This document shows, one piece after another, positions 35,252 through 46,233 of a stretch of 64,000 nucleotides of DNA. The stretch's first letter is position 1. Every line of letters begins with the position of its first letter. A program made the translations under genes and the position numbers. The stretch is from positions 4,072,501-4,136,500 of the forward strand of contig OX637795.1 of the NCBI GenBank assembly GCA_951802425.1, given 5' to 3'. The notes below the pieces were generated by a model that was not told where the DNA came from, did no database searches, and saw only the letters and a list, made by a program, of their open reading frames with translations. Source of the stretch: Clavaria fumosa. Taxonomy: Eukaryota; Basidiomycota; Agaricomycetes; Agaricales; Clavariaceae.

Positions 35252-36634
35252 TCATCCACAACACCCACCCCATCGCTTCGTTCTCGGGGCACCCGCAGCA
35301 GTTCCATTCGCTAACCCCACTCTTATAGTGTCTCCGGTGCTTCCCTTGTGCGTTCGCTTATGATATAGATCAGTCGATGCACAAGGAAAAACGAATCAAG
35401 AACCTACCATGAGTTGACTTTCGACCGCTTCCTCCCACTCCCACCGCGCTACCACCCGCCGCGCAACGTACTCAAATACCTCTTCAACACCCTCTCCCGT
35501 CTTGGCGCTTGCCCAGAACAACCGTGGGCCAACATCAGGCTGGCGCCGAAATGGCGGCTCCTGCGACGTCTCGTCCGACGTTGTACCGTCCCGAGCCATC
35601 TGGCGCGCAAAGAGACTCGGCGTCATCGTCACGCCGCTTGACGCGTCAGACCCAGCCGACGCGCTCCGCGTCGACGGGAACAATGCGGGCGCTGTGGACG
35701 TCCGTGCAGTGCTAAAAGTGTCAAAATACGACGATGACGGCGTGTGATACACCGTCTGCGCCGTGCTGGAGCTCGACGTCCCCGCGCCGCCGTACAGGCG
35801 TGCAGAGGACGCAATGCTCCGCGAGTGGCCGCGAAAAGATGACGTCGCGCGGGCTCTGCCGGAAGAGGGACCCGGTGGAGAGATTGCGTCGATGTCAATT
35901 GAACGAGTTCGAGGGCGAGGAAATGGGATAGGGATCTCCTCGGCGGTTGTGTTCAATGGTGTGGTGTGGAGGTTGGGTGGTGACAGGCATTCCGTTGGCA
36001 AGGGTATCTCCAGCCGCAGAGGCGATACGGATGTGTTCGGGCTGTGGCATTCTACCACAGGAATCATTGACAGCAGAAATTCCTTGGCATCCACCGCTGT
36101 CACAACGCCTTCGCCGCCGACACCGCCCTCAATGACGTCAATTTTGTTCCCGACCACTACAGCGCAGAACTGCTCGACATCTTCGTCTCGCAACGGTGCT
36201 TTATCCTTGAACTCTGTCCACCACCCGGCTAGCTCGTCCAGTGTTTGCGGCCGGCCTACGTCGAACACGAACATAGCAGCATCAGCGCCTCGAAAAAATG
36301 CGCTTGACAAAGAGGAGAAACGCTCTTGGCCTGCAGTATCCTAGCGCACAGCCGTCAATTTGTCTCTCACACCCGACGATTCAAACCCACATACCCATAT
36401 CTGCAATGTTATGCCCTCTTCCTCCGGTCTTGTGGGATGTGAAATTGCCTTAGTAATAAAATCTGCGCCAATGGTTGCTCGATACCCGATTGAGAATCTC
36501 CCCGAGATGTACTGCCATGTACTTCAATGCGCAGAAAAAAAAGAGCCATGTGGGGCAGTAAGGCTCACCTGCGTCCTTACGCTGGTCTTGCCAACGCCAG
36601 AAGAGCCAAGCACAACAAGCTTGATTGTTCGCAT
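35252..36634 (-). CDS. Rab7/Ypt7-like small GTPase with a large insertion
   Basis: A membrane-traffic GTPase. Four exons fit in phase: 36634-36569, 36511-36395, 36340-35408, 35344-35252, for 402 residues, about twice the usual Rab length. Motifs: P-loop GSSGVGKTS (10-18), switch I YRATIGADF, DTAGQERFSS (62-71), NKID (126-129) and the G5 motif ASAKTGEGVEEVF (~338-350). About 210 residues separate NKID from SAK, where Rab7 proteins have roughly 30. The extra segment is Ser/Pro/Thr-rich and low in complexity, so it probably loops out of the fold. The short last exon ends TKRWGGCCG, giving a double cysteine for geranylgeranylation. The G-domain looks complete. The switch I phrase and the DTAGQE context fit Rab7 best; assignment to the vacuole/late endosome is inference. 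Confidence 0.86.
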
Positions 36635-36831
36635 CGAATCAACCGTGCTGACAGGGGAGCGCTCACTGTCGACCCTGGCTGTAGCATTCCAGCTCACGAA
36701 CGAGCTTCTGTGATTCGATCACTCGAAGGCCAACTTATTACCTGATTACATCATCAATCACGATCACGCCCAAGTGTCGGGCACTACCGACGGGCAAGTG
36801 CAAAACAGAACGATAAAGCCTGTCCTGGTTC

Positions 36832-39282
36832 TCAAATTTCAGCGAACGACGCAGTACCAACGCCACGCGAGTCCTTATATTCCGCTTGATTTTTATGGGC
36901 CGCCTTTCTCCCATCACGCCCGCTGGCATACTCCATACCCCTCACGCTCCCCTCAATCTGCTCAGGCGGCGTCGTCTCGTGCCCGCCCCACGCAGGCTGC
37001 AACAACTGTACCCCAGCACTTTTCTGCTTCCCACCCGGGCGCGCCGCCAATGCACCAATCGTCTTGCGCACCTCCTGGTCGCGCCCGCTGCCCCGTCCCT
37101 TCGCCTTAACGAATACAACCACGCGGCCCCACTCGCCAGCCCGCCCGCTCCGGCCCGCGCGGTGCAAGAAATCGATCGTGTTCCGCGGCGGCTCCGGAAT
37201 GAGCACGTATCGCACGGACGGGGAGAAGTCCAACCCTCGGGAGAGGAGAGACGTCGTGATAAGGACTTGCGGCGCATCATTGCTATCATCGGGAGGGGTG
37301 GTGGTGGTGGTGGAAGCGGGAGTGGTACGATTAGCCTTCGCTTTCGGCACTTTGAGGAAGCCGTCTAGGTGGTGGTTGTTCCCTCTCTTCCTCATTTTTC
37401 CATGGCTCCTGAGAGCAATGTTTTTCACACCTTTCCCATCCAAGTACTCGCCAAGATCCTCAACGGTGGTGCCCTTGTTGCAAAAGATAAGCACCTTGGA
37501 TCTCACACCCTCAACGTCATGCCCGCCGGAAGCTTCCTCGGCCCAAACCTGACGGATTCGCTTTTCGACGTCGCTCCACCGATTTCCGCCGCTCCATGGC
37601 ACATATTCCGTAACAAGGCCACGAGGAAGCTTGTGTAGACCGGGAGAGAGGAGTCTACTTAGATTGGGATGGTGCTTATCCAGATATGCCGCAAGTGAGG
37701 AGGGGATGGTGGCAGAAGAAATGATGAGGTTGAATGGATAACTGTCTGGATTAATGTCGCGCGCTTCTGTCGGGCGTGAATGAGGGGAAGTCGAAGCAAC
37801 ACTGGTGACTGCAGAGGCTTGCGAAACCGAAGCATCAAACCTTCGTGCATCGGTAACATCAGTCAGGAGCAATTTAGTAGTATCTATGAAGTCGGGATCT
37901 GGGATATGGTTGGGCTTGAGAGCATCTTAGTTCACAGGATCTTGACTACGCACCAAACAGAACATCAGCTTCATCAATTGCGACCCATTCCACTCGACTA
38001 AGTCCCATCACGACTTTGGACTTGCGTGCGCTCGCGCTCGTCTGGCCGTCGTCTTGGCTATCTGCCCATCGAAAGCCCCTCACCATCTCCAACAATTTAT
38101 TAGGCGTGCCGACCACGATATCAACATCGTGCTCTCTCGCTGACGTGTGCGCATCCAGCTCCATCTCTTCGTCGGCGAGCCTGTGCGCCATTTTCGATGA
38201 ACTAAGGGCCGCCGGTGCGTCGTCGTTGCGCGCATTGGCCCGAGACATGCACATCACTCTTAGCTTGATATTGTGCAACAATCCTTTGGCGAAACTTGCA
38301 AGCTGCCTCGCCAACTCATGCGTGGGGGCGAGTATTAGGCCGCGTGGATTCAGAGCTCGCTGGGGTGATGAAGAATGGGGAGGGGAATAGGAGAGCTCAG
38401 GATGCAGCTCAGACTGCTTCAAGCTCTGCAACATTGGAAGCAGATACGCGATAGACTTTCCAGACCCAGTTTCACTCGCCAGCAAACATTGTCGCCACTT
38501 GCCACCACATGCGGGCGGAGCAATCATGGCTACTTGCTCTTTGTTTCCGAAGAAGTGATTGATGGACAAGGCTTGAATGTGTGTCGGGTGCGATTCAGGA
38601 CCGAGGAACTGTTCTATAGATTCGAGCAACCCGGGAAGGAGGGGTGGCGATGTAAATCGATCAATGAGGCGATTTGGATGGGGTGCGGGTTTAGAGCTGT
38701 GCTGAGATTGATCATTGGGTGTGTCTAGTACTTCAGACGACAAATTTTTGGCAGTTGGGCCTGAAGATGTTCCTCGTTTGGGGTATTGCTCCTCCACGCG
38801 GGGTGTTTTCCGCGGAGAGAGCCTCCGTTTTTGCGGACGAAGCAGGAAGCCGTCCTGCTTCTGTTTGGAGCTTGATAGTCGCGGTGCTCCCGATCTTGAA
38901 AGGTGGGGTGCTGCGTCGCGCACAAACGGAGACGCAGGCGCTGCATCATGTAGAGATAGAGGTGGAGGTGTCCGAGAAGAGAGTTTATTCCCTTTCTTCT
39001 CCCGAGGGACGACCTGAAAGGGCTCGGGGCGACCAGACTTTGGACCGAGGCTTTTCGCGAGTTTACGGCTCGAGCTAGGAGCTGACAAGATCGTCTTCGG
39101 TCAGCAACAAGGACAGGGGACGGTCTACGATATTTACTTTTCGCCTTGTATTTCTCCTTCCTCGGTTGAGTGCGTGGCCCACCGCCAAGCTGACATGGCG
39201 TACTGTGAAAAAAAGCTACCCACAGTGTGGAGAACGCACACGCTGTGTAGGTAGCTTGTAATGGCCGTACGAAGAGTGACAT
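36832..39282 (-). CDS. DEAD-box RNA helicase, MRH4-like (mitochondrial)
   Basis: An ATP-dependent RNA helicase. Three exons fit in phase: 39282-39129, 39081-37954, 37898-36832, for 782 residues. The start is set by the ATG at 39282, which opens MSLFVRPLQATYTACAFSTL, rich in Arg/Ser/Thr and free of acidic residues like a mitochondrial presequence. Motifs in order: ETGSGKS (I), LILAPTHELARQL (Ia), VVGTPNKLLEM (Ib), AIDEADVLF (II, split by intron 2), ISSATIPSSL (III), VLIFCNKGTTVEDL (IV), LLSRGLDFSPSV (V) and HRAGRSGR (VI). The DEAD core with SSAT and the presequence resembles MRH4, needed for mitochondrial large-subunit assembly; that role is by family. It diverges from the RPA3 gene across 64 bp. 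Confidence 0.9.
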
Positions 39283-39346
39283 ACTCGCCACGTGCAATGG
39301 CACAGCAACGCCGACGGTCTCAACTCTACTACGATCCAGGGTGTGC
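39283..39346. promoter_or_regulatory. 64-bp divergent promoter region (helicase / RPA3)
   Basis: Only 64 bp separate the start codons of two divergent genes, so promoters and 5' untranslated regions must overlap or lie inside the neighbour. I see no TATA box. The arrangement suggests a shared bidirectional promoter. Confidence 0.6.
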
Positions 39347-39848
39347 ATGGAGTTCGTCTCGCCCCGCGTCAACGCAGCGCGTTTGCCGAACTATGTCGGG
39401 AAGACAGTGCGCTTGACTTGTAAACTACTCAAAGTACGCAAGCACCCGTCGAAACGGTCGAAACGAAACATCTTTCTGAATTTATCAGTTCCAGGGAGAG
39501 GACTCGGACATTGCATCAGTGCAGGCTTGCGATGGCGGGCAGGTTACAATCAAGTTCACAGAAGTACGGCTACCCAATCAACACCATTGCCGGCGCTAAA
39601 GGAATTCATACAGGATGTCCGGTTCAAAGACACTTATGCTGAAATCTTGGGCAAAGTCCTTGATGCCTCGACAATTAAGTTAATGGCCGTCATCAACCTT
39701 GGATCTGATCTCGGTGCGTGTCTTCCTTCTGTTCTTTGTCCCCGAAGTCAACATTGCCTCGTGCGCAGATCTGGGCCTCGTCAACGACACGGTGGAATTG
39801 ATGCACGGCCCGCGGTCTTATAACAAAATGTTTAGCTCCTCTACTTGA
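39347..39848 (+). CDS. RPA3: Replication protein A small subunit (RPA14/Ssb3)
   Basis: The smallest subunit of the heterotrimeric single-strand DNA-binding complex RPA, used in replication, repair and recombination. Four exons fit in phase: 39347-39433, 39489-39563, 39614-39713, 39769-39848, for 113 residues, normal for the family (~110-120). It is a single OB fold: RLPNYVGKTVRLTCKLLK, then ACDGGQVTIKFTE, then YAEILGKVLDASTIKLMAVI and LGLVNDTVELMH. The match to the RPA14 pattern (G-V-D/N-S-I-x, N-L-G-x-D-L-x-x-x-L-V-N) is good along its length. Introns are 50-55 nt with GT-AG ends. Confidence 0.88.
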
Positions 39849-40769
39849 GTTATTCAATCCAATCGGACGACTCATCCCCGTTCTACTCTCTAATTCACGT
39901 GCATTAAACCATCGCGACATCGACAACAACTCTCTGAAGGTCTCCGGGTCTGATGCGTGGAATCGAATGGACATGCACGGCGTGTTCCTGCACGAGTCGT
40001 GGATTGGTCATCTCGCACAACCATCAAGTAGTAAGACTAAGAGTTGGACATAATTTGCATATTGGAAAGCATCTGAACCTCAGGAGAAAGCTGAATATAG
40101 CTATCAAGCGAATGGAGCGAACTTGAGAGCTAGATCCGTCGGATGAGATGATGGATATCACAGAGTGTGTTCCGGCGGTGTAGACGGGCAGGCCAGGTCC
40201 GTATCGGTTTTCTTTTTTTAATAATTTCTAGTAAGGATGATTGGTGATTTCCGGACCTGACGTGTCGCAGATGGTGATCTGCAGGGCATGACGCATGTGA
40301 TGACTCGGTAGTCCTATTTGCAACATGTTGGGAGCGCAAGGCGATTGACAGTGGATCCGCTCTTGCTTGTTCGAGAGAGAGGTCGTGCAGGAGGGTCGAG
40401 TGAAGAAACCACGGAGGCAAAAGTCGAGTCAAGCCATTATCGTAGAAAAGGAATCGTTCCGCGGCGCTGGCGAACTGTGTATTCGACGAGTGCTGTGGGC
40501 TTGTAGGCGGCGTAATTAGTAACTAGATAAGGACCCGTGGCATTGCCACTAATAAAACAGGCTGGGGCAGTCCTTGAGGCTCTGGTGTCATGTCTGCTCA
40601 TGTATTGTAAAATAAGTGGATAAAGCCCTGCAAGCAGCATGCAGGGGTTAAGGCCAACTCAGCAACCCTTAGAACGAGCCGGGACACACTTGCATAAGCA
40701 TTTGTAAGCGAGCCACCCACGTGGCTCAGTCGGACCCCCGGCTACTGTTCACTTAGCCGTGTGACATCG
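39849..40769. other. Gene-free stretch before the palindrome
   Basis: No supported gene on either strand, no repeat and no RNA gene recognised. Its right edge is the outer boundary of the palindrome. Confidence 0.5.
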
Positions 40770-41108
40770 CTTTGTTCTCATGGGACACGGGCGCTTGGGC
40801 GGGAACGATTACGTAAGCGTGTCCTGGGACACGCCTCCGCCCCCTCTCTGGCCTCTCGACCTCGGACACCGTTCAGGAGGCGGGTCGTCGGTGCCCCGGG
40901 CTGAGCTCACTGCCACAGCCGCCGCTGTGACTCCCTTTTTTGGGTCTTTTCCCCCAAGTGGCACTGCTAGCAGTCCCAATCTCAAGAACTGTGCCAGAAC
41001 CGTATCTCAACTCGCGGCTCAACTGGGTCATCACCAACTCGTTTGTTCATCTTGTGGCTCGTGTTAGCACAAACTAAACCTTCCCCCCCCTCTAGCCCAC
41101 TTCTTGCA

Positions 41109-42249
41109 ATGGTTCCCAGGCCCTCGGATGTCACCGTTGCCGGCATCTTGCACGCCAAACAGAAGGAGCTCCACTTCTGGATCAAGCAGGCGAATGCCGC
41201 AGCTGGCAGCAAGGTCCTGACTCTACAAGGCACCATCTGCACCCTTCGCGAGAAGCTCGCGCAGTACTATGGCCTCGACCTCACCTGCACGGCCTCAAAG
41301 ACCAATATCGTTATTGCCAGCCTGGTCTCGATGGATCTGCAGCTTCAGCGCAAGCAGTGGGCATACCTACGGACCCTGGGGAGGGAATGGGAGGCGAGAG
41401 CAGCCGCGGGACGGCCTTTCATGCTGTTGGACACCGATTGTGAGTCCTGTCTCCGCCTGGCTCATCCTGTGCTTGCTTCTCACCTCCGACAGGCCAGGGC
41501 GCTGACGGGTCCATGCCCCTCCCTCCCTCCAGTCCGTCCCATCCAAACAGCATGCCCCCACCTTCTAGCCCAACCTCTGGCAGCCACAGTGACCCAGCAA
41601 CACGTGGGGCACCATTGCAGATGGCGGGAGATTGCAACCACGAGGTGCGGTGATTTCTTTGTCGTTGCTGCTATCTTGGCTCAATCTCACATGCCGTTGC
41701 CCACCTGTGCTGCTACAGGCATCACCAGATGCCATCCCTGAGGTGGCGATAGCCCCTGCCGTGCCAAGCACCCACTCCAACCCCGGGCCCGATGCCGAGT
41801 TTCTTCAAGCCTGTGCCTTGGATCTTGAGGCGCTACAGCGGGCAAAAGATCTTCAGGCCGTGGTTGCCCAGGTTGAGTCAGGTGAGGTGAGCCAAGTCCG
41901 CCAGCTCTACGGACCACGGAAGGGCAGGAAGGCCAACCCGGCCTGGGCAAAAATGAAGGTCACAGTGACCCGGCGTGAGCGTGTCTACGAGCAGCTGGCT
42001 GGGGAATTCAGCGGTGACAAGGAGCAGTTCTTTGACTTTTTCACAGTTGATCAGACCTCAATGAGGTCCTATCGGAAGATTGCGCAGGCAATCCCCTGGA
42101 TGCAGAAGGACCTCAAGGTAGAACAGATCAATCAAAAGTATTTTGACCCGGCAGGGCTGTTTTCACCCAGCATCTGGCATGCATGCTGGGCAGGAAAGAA
42201 CAACTGGGAGATCTGGAGGGCCCTCGGGATGGAGCGGTATGATAAGTAG
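41109..42249 (+). CDS. Palindrome second gene, left copy (unknown function)
   Basis: Three exons fit in phase: 41109-41439, 41493-41644, 41719-42249, for 337 residues, with no stop. I recognise no domain with certainty. The N-terminal ~60 residues (VAGILHAKQKELHFWIKQAN, LREKLAQYYGLDL) look helical and resemble a SAP-like DNA-binding module. A Pro/Ser-rich middle follows, then a charged helical segment (ALDLEALQRAKDLQAVVAQV, VSQVRQLYGPRKGRKAN) and a C-terminal part with FFDFFTVDQTSMRSYRKIAQ and SIWHACWAGKNNWEIWRAL. Its stop is 5 bp from that of the convergent recombinase gene. The reading frame is intact while the recombinase is interrupted. It may be a partner DNA-binding protein of the element; this is inference from position. 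Confidence 0.75.
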
Positions 42250-42254
42250 CCTAC

Positions 42255-43986
42255 TTAACAATGCTGCCGTTTACTGTGATTGCGGTCGTAATCTACCATA
42301 TGCTCGTGGTTGTCATTGGGTGAATAGAAATAGCGGAACATAGTCACTGCCTCCAGCTGCGTCCAGCCTCCCCAGCCAGCGACCATGTCAATGCTCCACC
42401 CATTGTCTCTGATGCAGTGCTGACATCCTCCACGACGGAATGAATGCGTACCATACAATGACCATGACTTGTAACTGAGATTCTGGAGGTCTCGGCTCAG
42501 TGAACGGCTCATGATGCTCGTTGTCTGTATCAAATCAGTTGTTTGGAACAGTACATGGGACCTGATGTGCACTTACCACTGCTTGCTCTGTTAAGACAGC
42601 ACCAGAGGCATGTACTTACAGGAACAGTGGACCAGTAGGGTGCACATTTTCTCCATAGAGCATAGCAAGGAGTATCAGTGCCCGGACTGGACATATCAGT
42701 GGATCCAAATCATTGGCATGCAGCCTCCAAGTATGCAGGATCCCAGTTTGAGCTGTTTTCCGAGTCTTGAGTTGGACTTCAAAGTATGCACCTGCAAAAG
42801 GGACATGAGAATTTGTCTTCTCTTTCCATATTCCTAACTTTAGATTCACAATTGCCCGGTATCATATTAATGCTCTCAAACTCAAGGGTAACTACCTCAT
42901 CAATTCAAAGCATCATAAGCCAGGCAAGGAGGTAAATAGTCTATGTATATCAAAGTTGTCCTCTGAGAACAACGCATCAATGTGGGTGCTCACATATCGG
43001 ACTGCACCCCACCGTGTTTCTCCTACAGATAGGCCTTGTTTGACACAAAGGCTGTAGAGCCGGTGCATGTCATCCAAGGAGAGGGCTCGAGCTGAGCTTG
43101 ACACCTCACCAGCCTTTGCCTTCATTTTCTCAAGGCCGGTCATGAACTCCGAGACAACCCAGGACCGTGTGGGCAAGCCATGGCTGAGCCTGGCATCAGC
43201 CATTGAATGCAGAAGAGATATGGGACGCACCAGGTCCCATCCTTGTCCACCTGCCAATCTGTAATGCTCTCACTTGGCCGAACATTACGGTACCAGAGTG
43301 TGAGGGCTGCACGGGTTGAGACGGCAGTTGCGTACTAGGGATTGCAAGGTTAGCCTCAGGGTCATGGTCTCTCAGGGTGCGCAAGTACGCACTCGTCTTC
43401 CCTCATACCCCTCCTCCTTGCTGCCACACTTTTGGGTGATATAATGGCGGATGTCATACGGTGTCTGGCTGGTGACCACCTTTGGGTCCCAAGCCCGTTT
43501 GCTCTGCTGGTGAAAATCAATGTAGGCCTTGATAATTCTTCATGATAATGATCAGACGAAGCTTGAACTGAAGCCGAGATGGGCAGGGGGCTTACCTGTA
43601 GTGGTTGGCCCGTGTTCTCACGGCAATACTGCCACGAGTAATGTGGGCCACATAGACCTCAAGCTCATCACATGCCACCTGCTCCGGGAAGTCATCCATG
43701 GTCTCCGAGAGGAGGAGGTCAAGGTCGAGGGAGTCAAACTCCTCGAGCTCAAGTTGCAGCATCTCCTTTGAGATCTAAGCCATGCCGTTGTCCTCAGTGA
43801 GTGCTGGCAGGCAAAATTTGGCAGTGAATAGATGCTCACCTTGGGCTCAGTGACCTCACTCTCAATGTCATTTGTGCCGGTACCCACCCCCACTCCAGCA
43901 ACACCACCTGGGCTGAGGTTGGAGTTGGGGACTGTGCGGCCGCCGCAAATGGGGGGCGGAGGGGTGCGGGCTTCAATGATATCCAT
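42255..43986 (-). pseudogene. Tyrosine recombinase, left copy (nonsense at box I Arg)
   Basis: Mirror image of the gene at 44497-46228. It carries the same TGA (42905-42907) in place of the arginine codon in the LMMLxIDE phrase. The region of the HSFRRGG motif differs from the right copy by one CpG transition (42416), changing Arg to Cys (CQHC rather than CQHR). A second transition at 42380 changes Thr to Ala in the following GWGGW segment. The remaining motifs are as described for the right copy. Confidence 0.82.
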
Positions 43987-44217
43987 TCACGCAGGCTTGG
44001 GCAGGTGTCAGCTTGATGTGGTTGCGCAGGCAGGTCACAATGGACAGCAAGCAAGAGGGGGATGGGAGCCTGTGGATGCAGAATTTAGTGCGCTCTTGTA
44101 TGAGACAAACTGAAACAAACTGACTCGGTGGCGAGCAGCAGTCAGCATTACAAGTAAGTATTGTGATCGGGACAGGGTCTGTTGGTTCAGACGAGAGCGC
44201 CGCTGCCATTGTAGACG

Positions 44218-44265
44218 TCCTGTTGTGTCATGTCCCCACCGCTCCCAGCTGCCGCCGCCTCACTC
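44218..44265. other. 48-bp spacer at the palindrome centre
   Basis: The only non-palindromic sequence between the arms. It is C-rich. The arms meet it with GCCATTGTAGACG and CGTCTACAATGGC. Arms this long with a 48-bp loop would extrude easily as a cruciform. Confidence 0.9.
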
Positions 44266-44496
44266 CGTCTACAATGGCAGCGGCGCTCTCGTCTGAACCA
44301 ACAGACCCTGTCCCGATCACAATACTTACTTGTAATGCTGACTGCTGCTCGCCACCGAGTCAGTTTGTTTCAGTTTGTCTCATACAAGAGCGCACTAAAT
44401 TCTGCATCCACAGGCTCCCATCCCCCTCTTGCTTGCTGTCCATTGTGACCTGCCTGCGCAACCACATCAAGCTGACACCTGCCCAAGCCTGCGTGA

Positions 44497-46228
44497 ATGG
44501 ATATCATTGAAGCCCGCACCCCTCCGCCCCCCATTTGCGGCGGCCGCACAGTCCCCAACTCCAACCTCAGCCCAGGTGGTGTTGCTGGAGTGGGGGTGGG
44601 TACCGGCACAAATGACATTGAGAGTGAGGTCACTGAGCCCAAGGTGAGCATCTATTCACTGCCAAATTTTGCCTGCCAGCACTCACTGAGGACAACGGCA
44701 TGGCTTAGATCTCAAAGGAGATGCTGCAACTTGAGCTCGAGGAGTTTGACTCCCTCGACCTTGACCTCCTCCTCTCGGAGACCATGGATGACTTCCCGGA
44801 GCAGGTGGCATGTGATGAGCTTGAGGTCTATGTGGCCCACATTACTCGTGGCAGTATTGCCGTGAGAACACGGGCCAACCACTACAGGTAAGCCCCCTGC
44901 CCATCTCGGCTTCAGTTCAAGCTTCGTCTGATCATTATCATGAAGAATTATCAAGGCCTACATTGATTTTCACCAGCAGAGCAAACGGGCTTGGGACCCA
45001 AAGGTGGTCACCAGCCAGACACCGTATGACATCCGCCATTATATCACCCAAAAGTGTGGCAGCAAGGAGGAGGGGTATGAGGGAAGACGAGTGCGTACTT
45101 GTGCACCCTGAGAGACCATGACCCTGAGGCTAACCTTGCAATCCCTAGTACGCAACTGCCGTCTCAACCCGTGCAGCCCTCACACTCTGGTACCGTAATG
45201 TTCGGCCAAGTGAGAGCATTACAGATTGGCAGGTGGACAAGGATGGGACCTGGTGCGTCCCATATCTCTTCTGCATTCAATGGCTGATGCCAGGCTCAGC
45301 CATGGCTTGCCCACACGGTCCTGGGTTGTCTCGGAGTTCATGACCGGCCTTGAGAAAATGAAGGCAAAGGCTGGTGAGGTGTCAAGCTCAGCTCGAGCCC
45401 TCTCCTTGGATGACATGCACCGGCTCTACAGCCTTTGTGTCAAACAAGGCCTATCTGTAGGAGAAACACGGTGGGGTGCAGTCCGATATGTGAGCACCCA
45501 CATTGATGCGTTGTTCTCAGAGGACAACTTTGATATACATAGACTATTTACCTCCTTGCCTGGCTTATGATGCTTTGAATTGATGAGGTAGTTACCCTTG
45601 AGTTTGAGAGCATTAATATGATACCGGGCAATTGTGAATCTAAAGTTAGGAATATGGAAAGAGAAGACAAATTCTCATGTCCCTTTTGCAGGTGCATACT
45701 TTGAAGTCCAACTCAAGACTCGGAAAACAGCTCAAACTGGGATCCTGCATACTTGGAGGCTGCATGCCAATGATTTGGATCCACTGATATGTCCAGTCCG
45801 GGCACTGATACTCCTTGCTATGCTCTATGGAGAAAATGTGCACCCTACTGGTCCACTGTTCCTGTAAGTACATGCCTCTGGTGCTGTCTTAACAGAGCAA
45901 GCAGTGGTAAGTGCACATCAGGTCCCATGTACTGTTCCAAACAACTGATTTGATACAGACAACGAGCATCATGAGCCGTTCACTGAGCCGAGACCTCCAG
46001 AATCTCAGTTACAAGTCATGGTCATTGTATGGTACGCATTCATTCCGTCGTGGAGGATGTCAGCACCGCATCAGAGACAATGGGTGGAGCATTGACATGG
46101 TCACTGGCTGGGGAGGCTGGACGCAGCTGGAGGCAGTGACTATGTTCCGCTATTTCTATTCACCCAATGACAACCACGAGCATATGGTAGATTACGACCG
46201 CAATCACAGTAAACGGCAGCATTGTTAA
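44497..46228 (+). pseudogene. Tyrosine recombinase, right copy (nonsense at box I Arg)
   Basis: Encodes a site-specific recombinase of the family widespread in Agaricomycete genomes. Exons in phase: 44497-44643, 44709-44887, 44946-45090, 45149-45252, 45300-45489, 45543-45633, 45692-45863, then a C-terminal exon from ~45960 to 46228; the join before the last exon is not resolved. Landmarks: acidic N-terminus (MLQLELEEFDSLDLDLLLSE), PYDIRHYITQKCGSKEEGYE, CHGLPTRSWVVSEFMTGLEK, AYFEVQLKTRKTAQTG, CPVRALILLAMLYG. Catalytic-type motifs: THSFRRGGCQH (HxxR), GWGGWTQLEAV and MFRYFYSPNDN (tyrosine). The box I arginine expected in LMMLRIDEV is a TGA (45576-45578), which truncates the protein. Intact relatives would cut and rejoin DNA for excision or insertion. 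ATG choice at 44497 is likely but a further upstream exon is possible. Confidence 0.85.
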
Positions 46229-46233
46229 GTAGG

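Larger units (their letters stand above)
40770..44217 (+). repeat. Left arm of the palindrome
   Basis: 3448 bp, reverse complement of 44266-47713. Against the other arm I found differences at 40956, 41291, 41435, 41831, 42380, 42416 and 43381. All are transitions at CpG sites. Confidence 0.93.

Noticed and set aside
43973..44510. Overlapping MAAALSSEPTDP frames on both strands at the palindrome centre
   Set aside because: Mirror-symmetric open frames expected from the palindrome. They could be a 5' exon of each recombinase but I found no phase-consistent join to the ATG exon.
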